From NCBI RefSeq assembly GCF_910592395.1, contig NC_088315.1, positions 14,801,808 to 14,865,807 of the forward strand: a stretch of DNA of 64,000 bases, read 5' to 3'. Position 1 is the first letter of the stretch; the number at the start of each line of letters is the position of its first letter. Made by a program: the position numbers and the translations under genes. A model generated the notes under the pieces. The model was not told the DNA's origin and ran no database searches. It was given only the letters and a program-made list of their open reading frames with translations. This document shows, piece by piece, positions 43,310 through 54,135 of the stretch. Source of the stretch: Lineus longissimus. Lineage: Eukaryota > Nemertea > Pilidiophora > Heteronemertea > Lineidae.

Positions 43310-43721
43310 CTGAAAGTATCAAAATGATTCCAATTGCAACTTTGATTGTTATCTATTCTTGAAAGTCATTATATATACGCTACATTTTTCCAAGACAGTT
43401 CAATATTGTTACAATAGGGGCATCTTTCTAGTTATGTTGGTTTCTTGGGCTCTCAGCATGTAAAAACCTAGGGGAAACCAGTACACGTATGCGAATCTAA
43501 CCCTATGTCAACTCTTTTTAAGTGTAGTTTGTGACAAACCAGTTTAGTAGATGTGCGACGGGGCGGTATTTGCCTGTCCCTCCCAGTACATCGTAGTGTG
43601 TTTGTAGTTCACGGTGAGGCTGACGAGCCACCGTAGATAGTTGTTGTGGATTCTGCGCATGTGCAGAAGGTAGACCTGATTTGTAAAGCTGAGCTGTCAG
43701 AAATATATGTGCAGAGAATGA

Positions 43722-43853
43722 ACGAGTAAATACACGAAAACTCCGAGTTGATATCAGTACTTTTCAGTGGTGACAGCGGTGGGATCTTTGTCACTCTCGA
43801 TCCATGACTGAAAAGTACTGATATCAACTCTGTGTTTTCGTGTATTTACTCGT
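43722..43853. repeat. 46-bp inverted repeat around a PBS-like sequence
   Basis: Arms 43722-43767 and 43808-43853 (ACGAGTAAATACACGAAAA and inverse) are nearly perfect. The 40-base spacer starts TGGTGACAGCGGTGGGA, which looks like an LTR-retrotransposon primer-binding site. This could be the remains of two inverted LTR ends with TGTGACAAACC at 43531 as a possible LTR start. It lies in the intron of the Ginger1-like gene. Confidence 0.45.
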
Positions 43854-44049
43854 TTATCCTACAAATATTATTGGTAGCCCAAAGGGAGGTGGATCGCACG
43901 AAAGCTGTATGATGTTTCCAATAATAATTTAATCAAGAAGTTTGGGGACTGGTTAATATAATTGGTGTTCCGAGGTCCAGCACATTCCAAGTTTCTAACC
44001 ATTCAGCCAACACTAATTAAACAAACTGCATTGCATTTAGTTCTTTTTG

Positions 44050-44520
44050 AATACTAATTTATTACCTACCTTACCCTGAGCCTGCGGATTATAGGCCCTA
44101 CTGTGGATGACCTTCACATTCAGCAGCTTACACAACTTTGTAACGATGCCTTTGAATTCGCCGCCTTGGTCACTTTGAAGAATTTTTGGTGGGCCATGCT
44201 CCATAAATATCGAATACAGCACTTCGGCAATATCTCGGGCTGATTTTGACGCCAGTGGGCGGATCCAGATGAATCTCGTGAAAATACTAATTTATTACCT
44301 ACCTTACCCTGAGCCTGCGGATTGTAGGCCCTACTGTGGATGACCTTCACATTCAACAGCTTACACAACTTTGTAACGATGCCTTTGAATTCGCCGCCTT
44401 GGTCACTTTGAAGAATTTTTGGTGGGCCATGCTCCATAAATATCGAATACAGCACTTCGGCAACATCTCGGGCTGATTTTGACGCCAGTGGGCGGATCCA
44501 GATGAATCTTGTGAAAATAT
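44050..44520. repeat. 233-bp tandem duplication of the integrase exon end
   Basis: The segment from ATACTAATTTATTACC through FTRFIWI is present twice (starts 44051 and 44284), nearly identical. Each copy includes the donor and ten bases of intron. 233 is not a multiple of three, so reading through would shift frame; splicing at the upstream donor would hide the downstream copy in the intron. Confidence 0.8.
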
Positions 44521-45054
44521 CAATTAAAGATATCACATATGTATAGGTATTTTCCTCAATTGTCACTGGAATATTGGACAGATCGACAAGATCAACTTGG
44601 CACCTCTCCATCGGTCTTTTCGCTTCAATGGGTCGAAGAGGAGCTTTGTTCTTAAAGAGTGGCTTTCGCCTGTGGTGCGTCCCGATCTCGTCCAATTCTT
44701 TTCGAACTCGTTTTTCTCCCAGACCAGCATGTAATTTCGCAATTAATTTCAAGTTCTGGCAGCAACTCCCTTGTGTTCGTTTTATAGTGCCTGCACGATA
44801 TCCCTGATCTGTGTTTTTCTAGGAATGATAAGGCCCGTGCATCGTTCAACAAGGAACCAATCATCCTTGCCAGATAATGGACTATGTTTAAACTGACAAT
44901 CCAGTGTTCCTGATTTCATGCGGCGGTAGGCTTAAGTGGCAGTCTCTGATTTTAATGACTGGCTCCATGTTATAACGTCTCCTGTACGTAGGGCATCCAG
45001 GATCATGTCGTAAACATCATCATCTATTACACTAACACCATGAAACCTCTCATC
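44303..45054 (-). pseudogene. Ginger1/KRBA2-like integrase exon
   Basis: After TCTCTTCAG, reads DERFHGVSVIDDDVYDMILD and TGDVITWSQSLKSETAT, then TAA where AYRRMKSGT follows, then a second TAA after RDIVQAL, and a 1-base shift near 44750. The rve core is clear: CQVDLVD (first Asp), YVISLIDIFTRFIWI, ILQSDQGGEF (second Asp) and AYNPQAQGK, ending at a GTAGGT donor just before the expected catalytic Glu, which must lie in the next exon. Confidence 0.7.
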
Positions 45055-46105
45055 CTGAAGAGAAAAAAATGATATTGAAAACTTTAGAATTATCATCTTG
45101 GCATGACTGCTGCAGATCAGGCTCCTAGCTTCAGGAGAAAATACTTTTTATTCCCGATATCAAATAAAGGGAAATAGATAATTTGAAATCTCGATGATTA
45201 CTTGTATCATAAGTCATGTCTTGATGATGGTATGTCTGTATTTATCAATAGGTAGGGCCTAATGGAACCATTATATTATTTCAAAATTATTCATACAACC
45301 CGTCAACATCTTGAAGCTGCAAGGGTCAAAATTCACAATTTTGATGTGCTCATTACCACCCTTGAATTTATCCATGGATATTCTGCTTCTTTTTTTTTTG
45401 AGCTTAAACCCGCAGTGGGTGTCATTTATTGTTCCAAAAAATGTACAATAACTTGAATCTGCGAATCTACATTCTATACATAAATTTGACATCGTTCTAC
45501 TGCGAAATCGTCCGGTACCGTCCCGTCGCCACTGTTGACAGCTTGATTAGCGAGACCGCACTCGGCACCGCGACGGCCCCGTCGATTTCGCAGTACAGTA
45601 CTACAATTGCACAATATGAATGACGCACCTTAATTTAAGTGAGTGTTTTAATATATATGTGGGAGCACCATTGTAGACTAGTTTTCATATTTTAATGTAT
45701 ATAAACGTTCTGTTTTTGTTCTAGCACCAATGGATAATTGTATACATGCATAACTAAATTTAAGTAGAAGTGAAAAACTGTGCTTATATTATAGTAACTT
45801 CGTTAAATCAATAAATTAACTAAAAAAGTAAAACATTGTGCATTATGTGCTCAATGGCCGATATTTACAATTTTGTTTACCCAGTTCAGGGGTCGAGCCA
45901 CCTCGTGGTCTCATTTTGACCCCTGATTGTGTACCAAGCTAATTTACTTGCCAATAATATTCATATAAAATTCTCTGTCGGTGCTGGTGCTCTCACTATT
46001 TACATATTTACAGTACGTATGAGATAGCTACCCCAGTCAAACCAAGATACAATAATCAAAAACTAAAAAGAAAAATGGGAGAATTGCAAAAAAAGGAAAG
46101 AAAAA
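45055..46105. other. No gene recognised
   Basis: AT-rich, short frames only. Presumably 5' part of the Ginger1-like element and flank. Confidence 0.4.
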
Positions 46106-46195
46106 AGTACCTCCCAGTGGCGCACTCGAACCCGGGTCTTCAGATCTGCAGACCCTGACAATCCGAGGCGGCCACCACGCTTCCGCAGGAGTTCG
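46106..46195 (-). mobile_element. tRNA-like sequence, probable SINE head
   Basis: On the minus strand, GCGTGGTGGCCGCC gives a weak A box and CCGGGTTCGAGTGCG a good B box at normal spacing. The acceptor stem does not pair well and no intact anticodon loop was found, so a SINE head or tRNA pseudogene is more likely than a functional tRNA. Confidence 0.45.
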
Positions 46196-46436
46196 CACGT
46201 TTTTGTAAAAATATTCAAATTAACTTAAAGTGGGGAATCCCCACTATTGCGACCCTGACCTTACAGTCTGTTTTGAATTCGTTTTACAAACTTGTTCAGG
46301 CTATTATCTTGATTCCTCCGCCAAATGCTGGCTCATCCCCCCCCCCCAAATGACATGTATATAAATTCCCAATGCACCCACAATTTTGTCTATTCCCTTG
46401 CAAGTTGCAAAATCCGGGTAGATGTGTGCTGAAAAT

Positions 46437-47518
46437 TTATGTTTGGCCATCTTTTCGTTCTAAACAAAATTGTTTCAACCTTTCCATGAACAGGGCCCGA
46501 CATTTACTGGCTACATGCGGCATCCCTACCCCTCCATCGATAAACGACTGCACCATAGTGCTTCTTTTGATGAATTCGGTCTTATTCGACCATAAAAATT
46601 TAAAAATCAGTTTATCAAACCCTTTACAATAATTTTTTGACAATTTCATTAACCGTGCAAACCTATCCCTGTACACTTAATCTGTTTCTTTTTTACTATA
46701 CAATTCCTGATAAAAACCTTTTACTTCATTTAAAATCTCTTTCTGTTCCTTCAAAATTTTACCATTGCTATTCATCAACTGACTTATCTCTGTTCTTTGG
46801 TGTATTTCCATTTTAAAAAACTCGGTGGTTGGCGCCTCCCTCTCTTCTATAAATTTCGCTCCCGCCCTTACTTTTGCCCCCTCCAGATCCATACTCTCCA
46901 AAATATTAAGTTCCCGTCTCAGTTCACCCCACCTTTCCCTGTTTTCCACCCCTCTTTCCCTCTCCCTCGCCAGTACGTTCAACTCTTTTTCTACCCTTAA
47001 AATTCGTTCCTCCCTCTCTTTCTTCACCCTCTTTCCATGCTTTTTGAAGATACCCTGTAGCTTTTGTTTCCCCTTTTCCCCCCACTCTATTGGACATCCA
47101 AAATCCCCTTTTCTTTTCTGCCACTCACCCCAAAACTCTGATACGTCCCTAACTGTCCCCTCATCCTGCAGTAAACTATTGTTTAATTTCCAGAATCCCT
47201 TCCCCATTTTGACCTTCCCCTGCATCCCTATTGTCGCCAACACACCATAATGATCCGTAAAGGCTAACGGAACATGTTCTACTCTATTTACCTCTAAATT
47301 CTTAAAAATTCTATCTATTCTTGACTTGGTTTTACCATTATAATACGTGTAGCTCTCTAACCTGGGGTTTTTCTCCCTAAAACTGTCTTTGATATTATGT
47401 GTATTCAAAACTTCCTGTATTAGTTGCCTGTACAAAGTGTCCCCTTGTGATAAAGTACCTGTCCCCCGATCCTTCCCCGAAGTTGCAAAATTAAAGTCCC
47501 CTCCTAGTATAATTTTAA
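46437..47518 (-). pseudogene. LINE fragment B: endonuclease end, linker and post-RT region, RT deleted
   Basis: It starts at IILGGDFNFATSGKDRG, the catalytic Asp-Asn motif of an APE-type endonuclease, followed by KTKSRIDRIF and FTDHYGVLATI with the SDH-type motif. A long Lys/Glu-rich linker ends FYQELYSKKETD. At 46676 the sequence jumps to LIFKFLWSNKTEFIKRS and GGVGMPHVASK, which normally follow the reverse transcriptase. The whole RT domain is missing, so an internal deletion has occurred. The family (L1-, Tx1- or Jockey-like) is not settled. Confidence 0.65.
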
Positions 47519-48145
47519 ATTAGCCTTGCTTTCAAATGTATAATCCACTTCGCCGCTTACCAATCGGAGTGATTCATTAGCAATGAAATCTGCTAGAATC
47601 TGAGTGTTCCTCACCCAGTTATGCACCCTGTCCACATTAAAATCACCTCCAAGGATAATACTATCAAATACCTCTGAAGCGCATAATGCACCAACACTTT
47701 GTAGTGTCTCTATGAACTCGTCCACCTTATCTTCTCCAGGCATGTATACGTTAATCAATAGATATTTGTGATTGGCATGTTCGGCTATAACTGCGCAGAC
47801 TCGTTTGCAGTTCGCCATAATTGGTGACACCTTAACATTCATACTATTTTTCCATAGAATTGCCACGCCACCATGCGGTCTCCCGACTAGTAATTCTGTT
47901 TCATTCATTCCCGATACTCCATGACAGCAGCAATCATCTATTTCCCTTTCGAGTCGGTGCATCCCATCGCAGAATTGCCAATGCTCTTGCACCATCACAA
48001 AATCTGAGATACACATTAATTTCCCGATATATTGGATCCTGTCCGCCCCGAGTCCATTTGAATTAAAACTCGTTATAGTCAAGTTCATGATCAGTAAAGC
48101 TAGAAAGAAATAGTCCATCTTCAATATTGTGATCAGACCCCTCAT
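47504..48145 (-). pseudogene. LINE fragment A, ORF2 endonuclease domain
   Basis: From about 48090 it reads LTITSFNSNGLGADRIQYI, VMVQEHWQF, GRPHGGVAILW, YLLINVYMPG, SIILGGDFNVDRVHNW: the N-terminal and middle motifs of an APE-type endonuclease of a non-LTR retrotransposon. It ends at 47519 after FESKANLK, where fragment B begins with a second GGDFN motif. The reverse transcriptase of this element is absent. Confidence 0.7.
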
Positions 48146-49431
48146 TGTGATATTTCAGATTTTCTACCCTCCTTTGGAGGGGGTACGTACTTTCTGACCC
48201 CAACACCTCGTGGCCACAGAGAGTCCTTAAACAGGTCCGCGAACTGATCTTTCGGAACTTTCATTTTAAATGATTTGAACTTAGCCTCTTCATGAGATAG
48301 GCACTCCACGCCCATCACAGAGAACCCATGATCTGCCACGAATGTCTTTCTCCGCAGGTAGTATCTTTATCAAGTCTAAACACGAAAAGATCCCTGCCAG
48401 GTTCAGGAGCTCCCTTTTTCAGACATTTATCGGAATCCGACTGTCCGTACACGACGTGTCGTTTACGCCGTATCTTAGTCTTATTTTTCACCAGGGTGAA
48501 TCCTCAAGAATCCTTACTGTGGTTGGTATCCAGTGACGTGTTACTACCTCTCAGATGTAATACTGCAAGTTGCGCCAGCAGGTTGGAAGGGTTGGCACCA
48601 CGGGCGGTGCCGCGGCCTCGACTACCCCTACTACCTCTTCCATTAGAACCATGCCCCAAAGACGGGGATGTAGAGCGGGTGTTCGGGTGTTTGTATTTTA
48701 ACACATCCGCAAACGAATCAGTCTACTTTGTTGGCCAAGCAAAATCATCCCACTTATCGACTTTCAAAGGTTCCCAGCCGCTTGGCTGCGCAGAAATAGT
48801 TTCAGGCTTTTGCTCAGCTGCAGGTCCATTTGCTGACCTCACGGCATGAATACTGTATGCATTATTTACTACTGATTGTTCCATTTGTTTAAATTTGTCC
48901 TCCAGCCTTGCCAAACGTTCGACTATAGATATGGAGTTTAGCTCTTCCGGTACAGCGCATGGGATGCTCCAAAGCGACATCGAAGAGATCACGAAATCTG
49001 GCATTTTTCCTAACCTATCAAGCTTTTGTATAGCCGATATAATGTCACCAATATTTGCCTCATCATCAGAGCGTACATTGGTGCTCTTTCTATTGACATT
49101 TTTGCCAATGACTGAGTTACCCACACTCTTCCATAGAGTGTTCTTTGCCGCCAGTACCGCATCAGGCGTGAAATAACCTAGCACCGCCCGTTTGGCATTA
49201 TCAGCGGTGCCTGACTGAAGTGCCAAGGCCGTGTACGCTAACAGCGGCTCATTTATGGTAATCGGCTCTTCCTCCATCGATACTAGTGCTGTCCTGACCA
49301 GCAAGATCTGACCTGGAATGTTTGAGTTCAGGACTGATCCCTAAATCCGGCGTGATCGCGTCCCGGGTACGTTTATTCTTTTCGGTATTGTCCTTCGGCG
49401 TCCGAAGCGAATCCAATTCGGATTGTGACAT
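48142..49431 (-). pseudogene. LINE fragment A, ORF1, multiply frameshifted
   Basis: Starts MSQSELDSLRTPKD at 49431; shift near 49300 to VSMEEEPITINEPLLAYTAL; helical middle (IVERLARLEDKFKQMEQSV); stop near 48723; then SFADVLKYKHPNTRSTSP with an RG-rich segment; finally FKSFKMKVPKDQFADLF and DSLWPRGVGVRKY, a C-terminal motif common in ORF1 of such LINEs. It precedes ORF2 directly. ORF1 proteins bind the element RNA. Confidence 0.6.
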
Positions 49432-50274
49432 GATCAGATTGAGTCGCTGGTCAAGCGTGACGGCAGTGAACGGCAAGGGTTCGTTTATGTATGTACATAT
49501 GTTTCAGTCCTACATACATGCACTGCCTATGACTTCATTCACAGCAGTCTAACAGTTTGATTCTCACATGCAAAGAAAAACACTGATAAGTGCGTATAGG
49601 AGGGAATGAAACCCTTTTTCCCATTTAACAAATCAAGATCGTCTATTGATACACCTATTCCAACGATTGTAGAACTATATCGTCTATATATACCTCAGTT
49701 TTTGCCCTTTTTTGTCGGAGCTCAGAAATCGAAGACACCGCCATTACATGTTGACAGTCTAGACTATATTCCTCGTTTGTGGAGAGAGACATTATACTTG
49801 AGATTCTTGCCTATTAGAAGTACCATAATTTAAATGTATAGCATGATACAGTGAGGGGCCAGCCTAGTCAAGCTATTTATATACTGTACATATAAAGCAT
49901 AATTTGTCACAATTGCCGTATTGAGGAATCATTTCAATGATGATAAATATTTGAAACTTGCCTAAAAAAATCAATTTCAAGTGTGGGAAACCAATTTGGG
50001 GGAGGGTCCAACTTGCCCCATAGGTGAGGCAAGACTGACAGTTTCAGTTTGTTTGGAAAATTTTTTTTTTAGACCCCTTATAATTGTTATTATTTTTTTT
50101 CGCACTTTGCATTATCTAACCAACATACATGTACATGTTTGAGTAATTAAATAAAATTAAAAAGAATCAGCTACTCTCAGCTGTGTTCCCACAATATGAA
50201 GTTTTGTCCTTAGGGGGTCTATCTTCTCCACCTTACTATATGTCATACAGGCCGAAAGCATGTGTAAATACTTT
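49432..50274. other. No gene recognised
   Basis: Possibly 5' UTR of the LINE and AT-rich flank of the Harbinger element. Confidence 0.4.
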
Positions 50275-50490
50275 CAGGGCCCGGTTGTTCAAAAGAAGAA
50301 ATACATTTTTAAAGATAACTTAATGTTAAAATTCCTAACTTGGCGTTAAGATAACGTCAAGTTTTATTTTGAGTTGTTCAAACAATATTAGCCTAACATT
50401 GGCCTTATCTTTAACGTTAGATTTAACTTACCTAAAACCCTAAGTTAAATCTAACGTTATCTTTAACTTGGCGTTAGCAGCCAATTCAAG

Positions 50491-52260
50491 ATGGCGTCTG
50501 CCAACTTGGCACTTTTTCCTGTTGAGGGAGTTTTTCGAAAAAAACGTATATTATTTGCCGCACACGAATCTTTTAGAGACTTTCAGCGACAAGAAGTTAT
50601 TTAAGAGATACAGATACACAAGAGAAACAATGATTTTGATTTGCGATTTAAAGAGAGAAGAGCTGGAGAGATCGACCAAGCGGTCTCACAGCCTGAGTGT
50701 AGAAATTCAAGTTTTAATAGCACTGTGCTTCTTTGCTTCGGGTGCCTTCCTAATGGTTATAGGAGATACATTTGGTGTTGACAAGGCAACAGTTTCAAGG
50801 GTGGTTCATCATGTGGCTGATCTTCTCCACAACATGTCTGCTGACTTCATCAGGTGGCCTGACCATGAGGAAATGAAGCGTATAAAGAGGTTTTTTTTTT
50901 AGATTGCCCATTTTCCAAAAGTGCCCCAGAGAATGCGGATCTCCAGCTACTCCCCCTGCCACCACCAACAGGTGAACAGCTTGCGGAGAAGAATGCCACA
51001 GAAAATGATGCAGAACCGGTAGAGGAAGAAGCAGGCAGGGCAGGACATGCAGCTGAACCAGTACTGAACTATGAGGCTTCTTTCGTGAACAGGAAAGGTT
51101 ACCATTCATTGAATGTACAAGCTGTTTGTGACTTTGAAGGTAACTACTAGAACTTACTCTGTGTTAGGCTTCCTAGATCTCCATTAATGGCATTATGATG
51201 TGCATTTTAATCAAAGAAAAACAATATTTTCCCTGCAATAAGTCTTGAATTGGAGATGACAATTCATGACAGTTGAAATTCCTGGAAACAGCCTCACTTT
51301 CATAACTGGGTCATCAGGTCATAGTGGGTAGGTGTAAACTGCTGATGAATTTGCTGATGAAAATGTATATTTCTAACAAGTCAAAGTCATATTCTTCTAC
51401 AAAATAATTTTTTATTGGAATGCCAATGACAATATCATCGAGTTTCAGGCCAAAATAATTGGACCGCTCTCAGGCCCAAATCGTTAGATTTTGCTGATCC
51501 AAGATGGCGGCTGAAGGCGATTAGAGTATCCATCAGCATTTTCATCAGCAAATTCATCAGCAGTTTGCACCTTCCCAGTCATGGTCATGTTTATATGGTA
51601 TGCCAGGTGTGGAAATAATTCACAACTTAAAAATGACAGGGTGTCCCACACAACAGAAGTAAGTGTCTCATTACAAATCTAACTAATCACAAGGGTTTGT
51701 CTATCATTTAAAGCACCTGCTTTGTTTTATTAATGAGGGTGTCTTTCTTGCCTGCTTTAAAAAGTCCTGGGCCTACCTACCCCTTGACACGGCCTACACT
51801 TGTGCTTTGTCATGCTATGATTGAAGCTACTAAGAAATTACATGCAGGAAGTATATTCTATAGACCTTCTTCTTTATTTTTAAGGCAAGTTCCTCAACAT
51901 TGTGGCCAAGTGGCCAGGGGCAACACATGATGCATACATCTGGCGGAATTCAAATCTGAAGGAGCACCTCGACAGAGAGAATGCCCATGGTGAAGAGGGT
52001 GTCTCCTTGGCGACAGTGGGTATCCCTGCCTCCCTTACTTCATGGTACCGTATCAAAATCCTACTACAGCTAGTCAAGAAAAATTCAATAGTGCACTTTG
52101 TGGAACACGAGTGCGCATTGAACACGCATTTGGAGTGCTCAAAAGAAGATTTCACGTTTTACATGACGAAGTCCGAATGCGACGAGAACGGGAGTTTGCT
52201 GATCGCGAGCAGCCTGGTCGTGTGTACAGAAATCTCATTGCCAATAGGTACTTCAAATAA
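50491..52260 (+). pseudogene. HARBI1-like (PIF/Harbinger) transposase, decayed
   Basis: First piece: SDKKLFKRYRYTRETMILIC and FGVDKATVSRVVHHVADLL, a helix-turn-helix-like region; the frame carrying the ATG at 50491 must shift before it. It breaks at a T12 run (50891-50902). Second piece to 51139 (donor GTAACT): an acidic Pro/Glu-rich stretch, then VNRKGYHSLNVQAVCDFEG. Third piece from 51885: FLNIVAKWPGATHDAYIW, then a shift near 52000 to LGDSGYPCLPYF and NSALCGTRVRIEHAFGVLK, ending RNLIANRYFK. The usual first catalytic motif between FPKV and VNRKGYH (G-x-D-x-T-H) is not found. Dead as read. Confidence 0.8.
51324..51578. mobile_element. 255-bp MITE inside the transposase intron
   Basis: Arms of about 42 bases: GGTGTAAACTGCTGATGAAT on the left and its inverse near 51555-51578, both followed by TTTGCTGATGAAAATG. 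No coding frame. Ends fit an imperfect TCA-containing duplication, so limits are approximate. Confidence 0.6.
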
Positions 52261-52429
52261 ACTATGTTTCAATCAAGAAACACTGCCTAGAAAACACTGA
52301 ATAAACAGATAAACAAATATAGTGTGTGATAAATTTCCATGACTAAACTTGTATTTATTGTAAATGTACTTTTAGAAACTATTTAAAATATCACTATTTA
52401 CAATGTACTCTTCACTGCTTTTACAGAAT

Positions 52430-53901
52430 TTACAATAGTGGAGCACTGCTGGAGGTCTTGGTCTTCAACAATTCTATCTCAAGCTTCAGTTTTTCAATCT
52501 TCAACTCCGTCTCCTTTTGTATACCGTTCTGTGTAGCCAGAGTAGCTTGCAACACATTGAAATGCAAATTCATGATGTTTTGCTGCGTCTTGTTGGTCCT
52601 TACACCATCTTTAATTAACTGCCTCGCCTGTGATTTTCTCGAGCCTGAAAAATATTCAGTGCATGATGTTTTAATTTGCATAAATTATACCAGTCTACAT
52701 CAGTTAAATCAGATTTTGATCATCATTCATGTCTCAGTGCTGATGATATACTCTAGTTTGACCAATCTAAGACAATTTCATTTGTTAATTATTATGACAC
52801 TGACTCAACACATCAGCAGGATAAAACCTAATCAAAGGATTCTGCTAGGTAATAATTGGCACACATGTTTAATACTCACCGGTGGATTTGCAAAGACGAC
52901 TTGGTTTCTTCTTTTTGGCAGCAGATTGGGCAGGTTTAGATAGCTCTGTAGCAGTTACAGCTGAAATAATAACGTAACTATGGTCAGCAACAGAGATACA
53001 CATACAGTGGAACTCACTCTTAGCAGACACCTTCCTATTGAGGACACCCTCTCTAAAAGGACACTGGTTTTGGTCCTAGTTTGTTTGTTTTATTTCTTGG
53101 CAGGCTTCCAGAAACAAATGTCTGCCATCCAAATGTCAAACAGACGATATGCCAGAGACAGATCTTGCCAATATTTTAAGGGGTGGGGGCTAAAGTGTTC
53201 TTACCAAATGATGAAACTAAGTGTAGTGATTTATCTCCTCTTGTACTGCACTGTATAGACTGCAGTGCAGTGCCAGTGGCTGCTCCAGTCTAGCAGACGA
53301 CAGAAATTAGGCCTACAATACAATATTTTGATGAAGGGCTCGGAGAAATTGATATAAATGCTCCCAAATCAAAAGTTTCCTGGGATTCGTCCTCAAAGGT
53401 GTCAACTTCAACTAGACTGTTGGGGATGCCCCGGATGGCATCATGATCATCATCATTGCCTGCACTGGTGATGGCAGTCTCGAACCCCCCACCAACTCCC
53501 TGAAAGCTGACATCCTTTTCGAATTTACTGATGATCAGCTCTAAAACAGGATCAATGAAGAGCCGTCCTCCCCCTCCGGTTCCAGACTGGTGCCTCGTCT
53601 GCTTTGAGTAGGCCTTCCTCGCATCGCTCAGCATTGTATTCCATTTTTCCCGACATGCTTTGGGGCTTCTTGCACAAACACCAATTGCAGAGATGGTAGC
53701 TGCAATCTCGACCCACTTAGCATCTTTGATCCTCTTTGTTACGTCCTGGCTGAACCTGGCGCGAAGCAGGCCAATCTCACATAGCACCAAGTCAGCCAAT
53801 ACGGTTTTCTCTTGAGTAGAAAAGTTCGGTCCCCTTGTCTTTCTATCTTTTTTTATGTTTTGCACTTGAGCAAGAATTTCTGCTGGACTGATGGAAGCCA
53901 T
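52430..53901 (-). CDS. Harbinger companion Myb/SANT-like DNA-binding protein
   Basis: Three exons with matching phase 1: 53901-53322, 52960-52880 and 52644-52430 (TAA). Exon 1 starts MASISPAEILAQVQNIKK and has a Myb/SANT-like trihelix pattern (NFSTQEKTVLADLV, DAKWVEIAATIS, ACREKWNTMLSDARK), then an acidic tail. Exon 2 is an NLS-like SAAKKKKPSRLCKST. Exon 3 is helical with a C-terminal coiled coil (TELKIEKLKLEIELLKTK). In PIF/Harbinger elements this second protein helps import the transposase and binds the ends. No stop or frameshift was seen, unlike the transposase. Confidence 0.8.
53005..53080. repeat. Fragment of a GGACACC-type dispersed repeat
   Basis: TACAGTGGAACTCACTCTTAGCAGACACC-like sequence with GAGGACACCCTCT and AGGACACTGGTT words, resembling a dispersed repeat common in marine invertebrates. 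In the intron of the Myb-like gene. Confidence 0.35.
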
Positions 53902-54135
53902 ATTGGATTTGCAGTGATCCCAATGAATTGTGGGTGATTACCTATACCTACCATGGCAACTAACATCAGTGAACCAAGATGCAATATTTGCTAACATTAG
54001 CGTTAGTTTACCGTAACGTTGTTTTGAACAACCCAAATTTAACGCCAAGTTAGCTAACGCCAAGTTAAGGAATTTAACGTTGATATTTAACTTAACATCA
54101 ATGAAATTTAACTTCTTTTGAACAACCGGGCCCAG

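Larger units (their letters stand above)
41812..45054 (-). mobile_element. Ginger1-like element: integrase, GPY/F, Cys/His finger, OTU protease
   Basis: Along the minus strand: an N-terminal segment, a DDE integrase core, a GPY/F module, a Cys/His finger and an OTU cysteine-protease domain. This combination was described for Ginger1 DNA transposons, whose integrase relates to that of LTR retrotransposons. The copy is dead, with several TAA codons and frameshifts. The left end abuts the P2X7-domain gene near 41812; no terminal repeats or target duplication were found. Confidence 0.65.
50278..54132. mobile_element. PIF/Harbinger element with TIRs and CAG target duplication
   Basis: Both ends read GGCCCGGTTGTTCAAAAGAA inward, perfect over at least 20 bases. 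CAG lies directly outside each end (50275-50277 and 54133-54135), a 3-bp duplication of the CWG type used by this superfamily. Subterminal inverted AACTTGGCGTTA words occur at both ends. It has the classic two-gene arrangement: a plus-strand HARBI1-like transposase and a minus-strand Myb-like protein, transcribed toward each other. Confidence 0.9.

Noticed and set aside
46106-46195. Functional tRNA gene
   Set aside because: The B box is good but the acceptor stem and anticodon loop do not fold properly.
46825-47250. Plus-strand frame of 141 codons
   Set aside because: It is the antisense shadow of the Lys/Glu-rich LINE linker; its Ser/Phe/Pro composition follows from that.
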